From Helopsaltes ochotensis (lineage: Eukaryota > Chordata > Aves > Passeriformes > Locustellidae): DNA of 64,000 bases. Shown one piece after another: positions 10,701 to 22,700 of the stretch. A program made the position numbers and the translations under genes. The notes beneath the pieces are model-generated. The model made no database searches and was not told the DNA's origin. It saw only the letters and a program-made list of their open reading frames with translations. The stretch is taken from positions 2,028,127 through 2,092,126 of the forward strand of contig VXBM01000042.1 of assembly GCA_013400155.1 (NCBI GenBank), read 5' to 3'. How positions within the stretch are numbered: the stretch's first letter is position 1; every line of letters starts with the position of its first letter.

Positions 10701-13700
10701 GTCTCAAGAGTGAGCATGCATTGGGCAGCTCTCTCTCTGTCCCCTTCCCTCATAATACATTTAAAGCTACTGCCAGTTTCAACCAAATATGGCAAGTGTG
10801 TCGAAATATCACAGATATTAAGTTACTTCAAGCTCTGTGGAGGTAGGTGGCCAAGTAGATGCCTTCCAGTCTTCTTCAACATTCTGTGGGGTACTGGTAG
10901 GAATTGATGTGGTATAAATCACTTATTTTGGCCTAAGTGAGTCTTACACACAATTTCTTTATAACAATGAGACACCAAAACAGTGGAGGTAAGGACACAG
11001 ATCCCATGCTGATAAGGTTATATGGTTAATTGAGCCCCTCTTATTTTCTCAGCTGGAAGGAGTGGCATCCAGGCTTTCCCCTGAGCATCGATGCCCATTG
11101 TCACAGTGAACTGCCTCGTGACATCCAGTTTGACAATGAGAAGGGAATTGATTTCATTCTGAACTACACGAAAGCGTAAGTGTTTGTGGAACTTCAGGAG
11201 TTTGCAGAATCTCTTTTGGGGCAGTGTAAGGATTTGATCACCTTTTGGGTTTCATTGAATCTCAAAACTGGATAATTTTCTCCAAGCACTGGATCAGCAG
11301 CCAATCAAAGTACTAAAGTAGGAATTCAATGGATTTGTTATTTTATTTTTTAGTTATCAGTATTTAAGTTCTTCACACTGAGAACTGACTGAGCCTCCAC
11401 ATTCTTATCAGCCATGGTTTTGGCTGTAGGCAGATGGAGGAGACACAGGTGAAAAGCATCAGCAGGACTACAGGCACTTGAGACCTTGAATTTCCCACTC
11501 AGTTCTCAGCATTGCCCCTGGAGATACCTTTCTCCTATGATTGTTGACAATAATGAAATATTTTGGTTGCCTATACAAAGATCATTATCCATGCACCCTT
11601 GACATCCTGCTGGAGAATATCTCTTCTGAGCAGCTCATCAGTTATCCACACCTGAGTGTAATATGCTTGTGGCAGCCAAGTTACTGTCCACCCACTTGCA
11701 CATGTGTTGTCATTGAGGAAAACATTGGATGGCCATTGGATGAGCCTGAATAATCAATCTGGCAGAGCTCTGGAATAGTACAGTGTCAGTGAGCCAAGTG
11801 GGACCTCTCTGACCTGTGAGTCTCCTTCTGTGCTTTTCAAATATCCCACTGTCTCAGATATCCCACCATATTATCAGGTGGGAGAATAGTCTGACATGAG
11901 ACAAGACTGGTCCTTACATGTCAGAGCATTCTGGGTATTTTATCTGTTTATTTTTGCAGCTGAATTCCACTACCAACACACAAATCAGCATGGCGTTAGC
12001 CAGTGCAAACCAGCTGTTTCCCAGGTCATAGAGGATCTGAGTGATGCAGGAGCAACAGCAGCTGAATACCAGAGATGAGAGGTTTGCCATTAGGAGACAT
12101 AAGCAGGTTGGAGGCTGCCCTCCCCTTCCAGCAATCCCATCCTGCCAGGCTGTGGCATGTTGTCAGAGGTCCTGAGTCGCTGCCAAGTGAAACTTGGAAG
12201 TGACTCAACAGAGTGTAGGGGTATCTATCTTTGTCACTGGCTGTCAGGGGCCCTCCCCATGAAATAGGAACCTGAAACTGTATTGCCAGCCATTCTAGAT
12301 AACTGGTATGACGCAAAACAGATTTTTCCAGGCAATGGCAATGCTTCTTGTCTGGCACATTTGGCTGAAAAATCTAGACCTATATTTCTGGTCAACTGAA
12401 TTGTTAAAATCTTTGGAGAAGAGTTTGATAGCCCTTATCTAGCTACTCTGATGTGCTCTGGGAGCTTGGAACAACTGTTTGCAGAAATGGAGTGGAGAAA
12501 CATGGGGGAAGGCATGGGGTCTGTCTTCAGTTTGACTGCAGTAGGAAGAAGACAGAGAGGTGTGTTCCGGAAACCCAAAGGCAGGTGTGGAGCTGCAAAG
12601 TGTAGCAATGGGCAAGGAGCAGTTTTAAGGGAATATGTGAGAGCTGGAACAGTTATATGAAACAGAGGAAGTAGTGGAAGAGGGGAGGGGAAATCCCTTT
12701 TTCTTAGGACATGCAAAAATGAACTTAAAGGGAGGTATGCCTCAGATATTCTTTATACTGTTGCAAGGTTGGATCTTTAGATGGTATTGACAGTGAATAA
12801 CTCTGTAAGTTAAAAGGATTAATTGTGTGTAGGTGGAGATAATCCTGAAGGTGTCTGGTGCTGACGTGACCTACGCTATCTAGCAAATGGAAACTCTCCG
12901 CCTGGATTGTGTGCCAGAAATGCAGGCTTGTGTACCTATTTTGGACCAGGGTTGCATTTGGGCAGATGAAGTTCTACAAGCAACTCTGACTTTTTTTTCC
13001 TTGCTCTGGTTTCTAGTGTGTGCTAGAGACTTCCAAGCACTTTATTTCTTGGGGTAGATAGATTTTTGTTTTCTAAGTCCTTCGGGAGTTTTTTCCAAGA
13101 CAGGAAACATGAAGAACTTCCTCCTTTTGGAAGTAATCTTTGAAACATCTGAGAATGGATGTGTGCCTGGCATTCAGCAGGTCACACAGCAGGTTTGTGA
13201 TCCCAGGTGCTGTGCCTATGGCTTGGTTTGATCAGTAGCCCCAGGTAGAAAGAGCATCTTGGGCAGGAGGGGAGCAGTACATATCTGCTTATCAAATGTT
13301 TTCTAATCTTAGAGCAGTTCTGAAGGAGGGCAGAGACTCTGCAGGACCTTTAGTGGAAACTCTCAAATGAGTCAGTCTTAAATAACTCTTCTCAAGTTAC
13401 TGAGTTATGGTTTTTTTAAAATAATGGAACCTTCTGGTGATGATCATGCTGCCTCTTGAAGTTCATCTGTGATTCAGATACCTGGTCACTATACAGAAAG
13501 TCCTGCCCAGCAGTTACCCTTGCTTTGATCCTTGTACAATAATTCTGTGTCCCTGTCAGGTGTGAAAACCCCTCCGGAGAGGCCATCACATGTTCTAGCC
13601 TAGACAGCTGTGTGACTTTTACTTCCAAATATGCCTCCAGGCACCTATACCCTTGACTGCCATCTGCAGCAGCAGAAGCAGCCCATTCTACATGCACCCC

Positions 13701-16700
13701 ATCTGGGCTTAGTGTAGAAGCAGCTCCTTTGCCTGTGTTGTGGTCATGTTAGTCTGGAGCCCTCCTTCCAGATAACCACTGCCTGTTTATCCAGACTTTT
13801 GGTCCTCTCCAGCCAGTTCTGATGCAGTCTTTTCTATACGTTTGCTGATTAGAAATCCAGCCTTCTGGGATTCTCCTCAAGTTCTTTTTGGGAGGCAACA
13901 CTGTGACTTTTCTTTACTTTGTTGTCTGCTCTACATATCTTTGTGTGCTGTGTGTGCTTTTATTTATGTGTTTGAAGTGTTAGTGGGAAGCCAGCTTTCT
14001 TTTTTAAGTTCATTATTTGCTTTCTAGTCAAAGTAAATTATTTCCATCTAATAACAGCAGTTTAGCATTTATGCAATAATTTAGGACTTGTCATTTCATG
14101 TAAAGAGAACTTGCTTGGCTGTGCTGTATTTGATGAATTAGCAGATGGAGTCACACGTTTCTGGCTCCCAGCCCGCTGTGTTCATGTGATGTCTGCAGCC
14201 AAGAGCCTTGGTTTCTGAGGTTAGATGTGAGCATCAAGTTTGTCCAGCAGCTCAAGTAAATAGCTCTCAAAAACTCAGGCCTCACACTTTCAGGATCCAG
14301 TCTGGCCTTGGTCATGTAGATACTTAGAGTACCTGGGGGTTTTTTTAGGAGTAGTGGCTGACTGTTCCTGGGTTGTTTATCTTCTGACTTTGTGCACCTC
14401 TCTCAGTCTCCTTGCATCACCATACCACTTTCTGAACTGGTGTTAGTAGTGCCCTCAGCACTCCCAGCTGATGCTAACCACTGACAGTGTATGAAGCATT
14501 AGCTTTTCTTACTACAGTTTTTATAGGTCCTAAAGCACTGCCACTGTAGGCTGCTGAGAACAGTTCTAGAATGGAGTTCTGTAAATGCAATAGCAGATGT
14601 TGGGCCTTTGATGTGCCTGTCAGTCTTGTGTGTAAAGGTACAGCCTGCAATAGTAGTTCTATAGGGTGACTAATCTCATGTTTCATTACTAAAAGTTTAT
14701 TGTGTTTAGATATATAAAAGCATGGAAAATAATAGGAATGGATATTGAGAAAGCTGGAAATTATTTTTTTCAGATATGTTTTGTTTTGGTTTATTTTTAG
14801 GATGGAGAATCTTTATGTCAACCGTTTCATGCACATGTTCCAGTCCTCCTGGAGTGATTTTGCAGATTTTGAGAGGATCTTTGTCAGAATCAGCAACACA
14901 ATCTCTGGTGAGTTTGTCAGCTTTTGCTCGTGTTTGCGTCAGAGTGACTAATTAGTTGTCTTGTTTGATCATCTGATTAGGATGGATGTGGCTGACCTGT
15001 TCATCTGCTCTCCAACAAATAAACTGTAATCTCAGACTGCTGATCATACTATCAACCCACAAGAATTAAAACCAAAACTATGATCTCACAAGGAACTAGA
15101 ATTACTGGGAATTGGTCGGTGACATTCTCTGTCCTGAGCTATGCTATAGGTCAGGGCAGCTGGGCATCATGGTCCCTTTTGGCTTTTAGAAATGTATTTT
15201 CAAGTATGTTCAAGTCCCATAGGACACATTTTCGTAAGTATTTTGTGTCTAAACCTATAGATAACTTAGTGGGAGTGCTTTTCAGACCATAGTAGCTGTT
15301 AAGGCATTTTTGAAAGTTTGATTGTCCATGTCCCACTTCATCTGAATACACAGAAAATCTCCAGAAATGGAAATCTGGTAATGTTCTTTGGCAAGAGCAA
15401 GTACGAGGGTGACCCTTCTTGCCTCTGACAAGAGTCCAGATCAAAGGCTGTTGCCTGATATCCCAGCCATGTGCTCAGTTGCATTGCTGCTAAAAGTCCT
15501 GCCTTCTCAACCCTGCTGCACCATGGGGAGGGTACCCGTGCCTTGGTTCTGCTGTCATAAGACCTGTAGCTCTTCTCATCTGGTTCTCTTGGGCCATTTG
15601 TGTCAGTGACTTGGGGCAGCTCAAATGGTTTTCAGGGGTAAATTTTTCCCCACAGGGGTTATTTTGACAGAAGTCATTCCAGATAGGAAAGCCTCTGCTG
15701 TTAGGCCAGCAGATCTGGGGGTGGGTTACAAAGAGCTGGGAATGACCTGGAAGCTAGAACTTCTTCACCTGGTCCTGGTGTAGGCCAGGATAAGTCATCA
15801 GATCACAATCCAAGGAACCATGCTTCTTACTGGAAATTAGTGTGAGCTAGACCTGAAAAAGCTTATGGCATTTGTCCAAAATGTCACTTACCGAAAATGT
15901 GTCAGAATTATTTATGCGTATTGCTTTAAATATCCTCCTCTGCTTGCCATTTCATACTCACCTCTTCTTACTAGAAGACAAAAAGCCCTGTCTAAGAGTA
16001 TGAATTTCGCTTTTGCTTTCAGGGATGTTCAGTTTCTGCAGTATCTTCATTCTGTTAAAAAATCCATTCATGTAGTACTGACCTATCAAAGACAAAATGC
16101 TGCTTTTCTTTAACCCTTTTCAATACATAAATCTTAAAGGTTACTTAAAAACCCAGTAGAAAGTATTGTAGTCAGGGGTTTTGAAGTTCATGGTGCCATT
16201 TCTGTAGAGATGGGCTGAGGAGCTTCCAATTCGTGAGCCAGGCCCAACCTTCTGGTATTATCCATGGTTACTTTATATTTCTGTATTAATGGATATAATG
16301 GATGCACAGCTACTTTAAACGGTTAACGTGTGACTCCTTGAATGTGTGTGAATAGGCTGTTTAGACTCTGCAAATAAAATGATTTTCCCTCCTTCTCTGA
16401 AGTTTTATTCTTCAGGCTGCGCAGGGATCAATTCACAGAAGTAAGAGCCATTATGTTTTTCTTGGGTATAAACCCAAGCACACAAGGTGGCAGAAGTATT
16501 AAAAAATAATTATAGCAATTTGTTACCTTTGATAAGATTGCTTCCTAAAGTACTTTTAACACAAGAACTAGCTATGATCTAGTTAATTTAATTGATAACA
16601 TTTCCATACTCATGAGGAAAGTCCAATTCTGTGACATTTAAACATTAAGCAGTGGTCTCAGTTATGCTAACACAAATCTCAGTTTGCTTTTTTGCAAGTC

Positions 16701-19700
16701 TTGGCAGAAACAGGATAATGGAGAAGATGGTTCAAGGCATTTTTCAGTCATGCAGTTTCTGTCCAAGGTGCTGAGTCATTTTTTTCTTGATATAGAGACT
16801 CATTAGGCAGTTGATGGAGATAATGTAAAAGTCATTTTATATAAACTTAACTTTTTTCTACCTTATGAAAAACCATTGTGGGTTTTGGGACTTTTTTTAA
16901 ATTATCACTGCATTTCCGTGGGGCCTGTATTTTTAATCCTTTTAACCTTTTTAGAAATTGCTTTCAGAATTCATTGCTTTCAGAAAAAGTCCTGCCTTGT
17001 TTAAAACTAAGTAGTGGCAAACTTCACTACCTTCATTTTTCCCCTGAAGACATCAATGGGATTTTTCATATGAACTGAAGTGATAACATAATATTACAAA
17101 ACAGAACACTGCAACTATAGAAAATATCCAGTAGTACTACATATGTAATAATATAGAGATGGAGTATCCAAAACTAGAATTTTATTGAGATGTTAATCTG
17201 GGTTTATATCAACAATTGAAATATAAATAGAGGGAAAACAAGTCAAACAAGCAAAACAGCAAATGAGGGGTTTTACTGAGTCAGAGTCCAAACCCTCCCC
17301 CAAATGTCCCTCACCCAGCTCTAGCTAAAAGAATTGCTCCAGCCACTGCTCTTCTTTCCCTACACACATTGATGTGTATTTCCCTTCTCCTGCTTGTGCC
17401 ACCCATTTTTGAACTTATCCCTCTGTATTGCATGCCCTGTGAATTTGAAGAGGAGGATTTAAAAATTTCATGTAAGACCTGAGATGGTTTACAGACAAAG
17501 AGAGTATTCTTCATAAAGTAGAATATTTTATTCCTCATTGCTTCTGTACATAGAGAAACAAATTATCATCAGTTTAATTCTTCTCAGTGTGAGAAACAAG
17601 GATTAAATTTTCCATTTAACTTCAATGATTTTTCTTTAAAATCTGTCACCTTTTGAATCCTTTTCTTGCTGCATTCTGCATTCAAAGTTGCAGTACAGTA
17701 TAATGAGAAGGTGAGGGGGAAAGGGGGAACCCTAAAATGCAGTAGATATTGATGCTGCACAGATATTGAGGCTGTAGCCTTGTTTTTCCTTTAGAATATG
17801 TGATGCAACACTGGAGGGAAGATTTCATGTTTGGCTACCAGTTCCTGAATGGATGCAATCCTGTGCTGATCCGAAGATGCACAGAGATACCCAAGAAGCT
17901 GCCTGTGACCATGGATATGGTAGAATGCAGTCTGGAGAGGAATCTGACCCTGGAGGAGGAAGTGAAGGTACAGCTCTGGGTCAGGCTGGGCTCCACCTGT
18001 TCCTTCTCACATCCTCTAATCTCCAGAGTCTGTTCTTACTGCCTTCAGCCACAACTCCTCTCTTCAGGATGTGCGATAGGTCATGGCAAAGCTGTTTGTC
18101 TCTGCAGACTGGCAGTGCTCCTGTTGGCTTTTCTCCTGCTGTGCTGGAGCTGCAGGCCAGGCCTGTCTCCAGGTGCAGTGGAAGAGCTGTAACTGGGAGA
18201 TGAACAGTCCTTTTTCACTGGTTTTCTCTGAAAGGTTAGGGATTGACTGAATGCCTCAGAGGGGGAAGGTGCCTCTTGCTTTCCTGGTAGGGTCTTGCCC
18301 ACTAACATGCTGAAGAAGTGTTCACAAGGGTGGTGCCTTGCTTTTGTTTGCACAATTAACATAGGGTTCTCTTCAGCTGGCAGTGTGAAACTTGCTTGCA
18401 TCTGAGGGTTACTGCATGAGTACCAAATACATAGATGCTCTTTGCTGAAAGGTTCACTGCCAGACTCTGCAGACACAAGTCAGGTAGTTTGTGCAATGGT
18501 ACTTGCTGCCTCAATGGCACCATTCCTGAGCTGCCGTGAGCAAGGGCGGGCCAGGCGTTGCTTGTAACCTCCAGGCTTGAGTCAGTCTCTGGCCAAGACT
18601 TCCCACTCCTTTGTTCCAAGCTGCTTGCATATCATTAAAACACATCATACTTCTCTTTTTTGTTGTTCTTTTGGGGGTTTTTTGTTGTTTTTTTCCCCCC
18701 ACAGCAAGGAAACATTTTCATTGTGGACTATGAGCTCCTTGATGGTGTGGATGCCAATAAAACAGACCCATGCACAATACAGTACTTGGCTGCACCCATC
18801 TGTCTGCTGTATAAGAATCTGGAGAAAAAAATTGTACCCATTGCAATCCAGGTGGGCTTGCTGTCAGGGTCTTTAGCGGTCACACTGTTTGTTGTCTCAT
18901 TTTAAACATGAAGGACTTGGGGTTTCATATTCTTTTTATATCTTTCAGCTTGGTCAAAAGCCTGGACCAGACAATCCCATCTTCCTTCCTTCAGATGCCA
19001 CATATGACTGGCTGCTAGCTAAAATTTGGGTCCGCTCGTCTGATTTCCACATCCACCAGACAGTGACCCACCTCTTGCGGACACACTTAGTCTCAGAGGT
19101 GTTCAGCATAGCTATGTTCCGGCAGCTGCCTGCTGTACATCCCCTCTTCAAGGTTAGTTCTTGCATGAAGGGAGGGGGTATGTGGGCTGGGGTGGTTCTC
19201 ACATCAGCTGGACAAACCAAAAAGAAGTTCTGGTGATCGTCCAGCTGAGATAGTTTAACTGGCTGCCCTGCAAGATAAGATACAGCTAAGCCACCAGGAA
19301 ACTTTACATCTGGCTGCCATTGAATTCAATCTGAGAATTTTCCTTCTTTCACTGTTTGTTTCATTTCACAGCTCTTGGTGCCACATATGCGGTTCACAAT
19401 AGCCATCAATACCAAAGCCCGAGAACAGCTTATCTGTGAATGTGGCCTTTTTGACAAGGTAGGTGAACTCTTTGTGAATCTTCATTGTTTATGTCAGTTC
19501 ATCATTATTCATGGTTCTTTGTTCTTTGTGGTTCCATATGTACCATCTCTTATGTATCCATAAGAGATGGTACATATGGATCTTCCATATGGATATGTCC
19601 CATATCCATATCTTTTAATCATCACATACTGCTTTGTTCCCTGACCTTTCTATTGAAGGGCAAACATAAGTAATACCACCTGAGAAACAGGCACACAGAA

Positions 19701-22700
19701 CTGTTGTCTTGTTGTACTAAAGATATTCTCTTTTACCTCTGAGTAGCCAAATCAGAGAGAGGCCAATGTCAGTCAGTATATCCCTCATTGCTGATGTGCC
19801 TTTGGGTTATAATATAGGAGTGCACATAAATTCCTCATATGTATCCGCATGGTTAAGCCCCTGAGTTCTTTTAAATACTCAATTATTCATCTGTGAGCAA
19901 AGTGATTGGCAATTGCAAATGGAAATTTTCATCACAGACATGTAAGTAAGACAGATTTGTAAGACCACAAAGAGTGTGTGTGGGTTCCAGAATGTCTTCT
20001 TGAGTTGCCATAAGCAGCAGACCTGCTAGGACTGAATCTCAGCTTCATCAGTCAGTGGAACATAGCTCAATGTCATACCTTTATCAATGATTTGGGTGAG
20101 GGCTGCCATGCATCCTCAGTAAGTTCACAGATGACACCAAGGTTGGTCGTAGAAATGGAATGCTGCATCTGGGAACTGCAACAGCTTGGCACACAACATG
20201 ATAGGAGCATGCTGTGGAAATCTGGGGAGGTTTCAGAAGCCCTTGCAAAGAAGGAGCCTGTGTTTCAGGGCACCTCTGTCCTCCTCACACCACTGGCACC
20301 ACGCCAAAAATAGCTTCCTTACTTCAGAATTTTTCACCCAAGCAGAACAGAGAGGTTAAATCCAGACTCCTGTCCTTGTTGTCTGTACTCCACTGGCTGG
20401 GAGACTTTGCATCCCTTTAAACAGAAGTGTCCTGTCCATACCCCATGCACGTGGGATGAGTGTGTGGGTAAGACCTGCCAGCAAGGATCTGGAGTTCCAG
20501 AATTTGTCAGTTCCAATGCAGACAAATAACGAGCCAGAGGACAGTAAATGTAAGGTCACAACTGCCACAACACTATATCATATGCTAGAAAAGCAACTTT
20601 TGGGAACTCTTGTGCAGTGACTATCTGAAGAGTTTTGCAGTGCTGCCTGTTGTGGACATGCTTGTGTTTTTCAAATGTAACATACACTGAAACCCTGGCC
20701 GCTCCTCCTTAGTAGAAACCCAGCAGGATTGATCTCCTGGCATTATTTCCAGGGTGACTAAGGGTAGCCTGCATGCCTAAAAACATGCTTCTAAACTACT
20801 CCGTAACAGCACTTCCAGTTTAACTTAAGCCCTCTTCTAACAAACTCAAGGCTGCCTTCCTTCACACCTGCACTGGTTCTGCAGCATGGGACTGCAGGGA
20901 GTGCCATGCTTTGATGTTGCTATACTTTATTAGTGTATTCTAGTATAAGCAGTACCTATGGGGCAAATGTGGATATTCACAGTGGTTCATGGGAGAGGTG
21001 TGAAATTCCTGAAGTCAAAATGCGCAGTTCCAGTAGAGTTCTGCAGTTTGGTAGTTTGTGTGGAGATGTGGTCTCTCCTTGAAGAACAGATTCACCAGCA
21101 TTCTTTATCCCAACTCCGTCAAATTTTTAAAGCCAGTCTTGGCATAAAGGAAACATAATCTCCTACTGTTCCCATCTTGCTGTTCTTCCTGCAGGCAAAT
21201 GCTACGGGTGGAGGAGGACATGTACAAATGGTGCAGAAAGCAATGAAGGATCTGACTTACAGTTCCCTCTGCTTTCCTGAGGAGATCAAAGCTAAAGGAA
21301 TGGACAGCAAAGAGGATATCCCCTACTACTATTACCGGGATGATGGCATTAAGGTCTGGGAGGCTATAAAGAGGTAAAAGACCATAGTTCTAGATATTGG
21401 CTAATAAAGTCACAGAGACACAGACCTGATTTTTTTTTCCTGCTCACTTTGATCTTCATCACATCTTGTAAACAATATCTGGGCTGGTTAGCCACATAGT
21501 GCCCTTTCCATCCAGTATATCTTATCTGAGGAAAAATATTTAGTCAAGAACACACTCCTGAAAGAGTGTTAGTTCCTGCTTTTTTCAGTGCTATTTTCTT
21601 GCATTCTGTATTTCAGAGGACCCTTTACAAGTATGTACTTCTTCTATAGGATTTCACAGAATTTTAGTGAGTCAGAATTTAGCCTGAAAAAGGAATTTAG
21701 TTACCATTTTTTAGCTATGCACAAGCCAAGAGAGGACTCTGTCCTCTGAGCCAGCCACGTGAGTTCATCAGGGTTCTTGTGGACTGAAAATATAAGCTTG
21801 GCTTCCATGATGGTTCTCTTTTGAAACTCAGTAAATTAGGCATAAACTGATTGGAACAAAACCTTTCTTAAAATGCCTTAAAATTGCAAAGTCTGAGTTT
21901 AATCAGGAGGGGCAGCAATTCTGAGTAAGGAGAGGTGCTGCAAGGCTGCTTGACCACACAAACATGGCTCCTTTTCAGATCTGAAACATTGCCTTGAATG
22001 ATTTATATGGTTTTTATTCTACAGTGGCATTTAATTTAACAAACAACATACTTTTGCTTGGCATAAGTTGCTTACCAAATATGCAGCTGTTTCTGATCAC
22101 ATGACTTTTGAAAAGCATGTTCATTAAAAATCAGATCTTTTGTGTACACAAAGTAGGATTTTTATGATGCAAGCATAATGTCAGAAGTTCTGGGGACTTC
22201 TTTGTGTCCTGTGTGTTCTCTGTGTTTTAACAAGGGAAATATTTCCTGCAATTGTGAGTGCCAATTTGAGAGAAAAGGAAGTTGTAACTTTGCTGTGGTT
22301 GTTTTCTTTATGTAGTCCATTTTTTTTGTCCTCCTTCTCTTTCCTGTGTTTTCTTTGTGGATTGAGATACACCTTTCAAATACGAGGTAGTACTTAGTCA
22401 GTTTGACAGTTTGTAAATGTTAACCTTGCTGGAGGATGCTGTTACACTGCCTCAAACTTGGCTGAGAGTTGCGAATCATTTGTTTGTAAATGGTGTGGGC
22501 ATTTTGAGTGTGTGAGATCCTGACCCGTGAACCTGTGGTCATGCATGTGTCTAGTCACCAGGAATCTCCTACACTCTGCAGGAGTATCAGTCTTCACTTT
22601 TTTGATGAAATAATTTCTATCCCCAGCATTACTTCACATGCTGTAAATGGCCTAGACCTAAGGAAGTTGATAAGGTTGTTCCCATAGAAACAATGACTCT

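Noticed and set aside
17800..18203. Frames of 116-131 codons on both strands around ALOX5 exon 6
   Set aside because: They are shadows or read-through of exon 6 into intron 6; the real exon ends at the donor at 17967.
19534..19579. microRNA precursor
   Set aside because: The stem is only 21 bp with a 4-base loop, shorter than normal precursors, and the sequence is simple-repeat-like.
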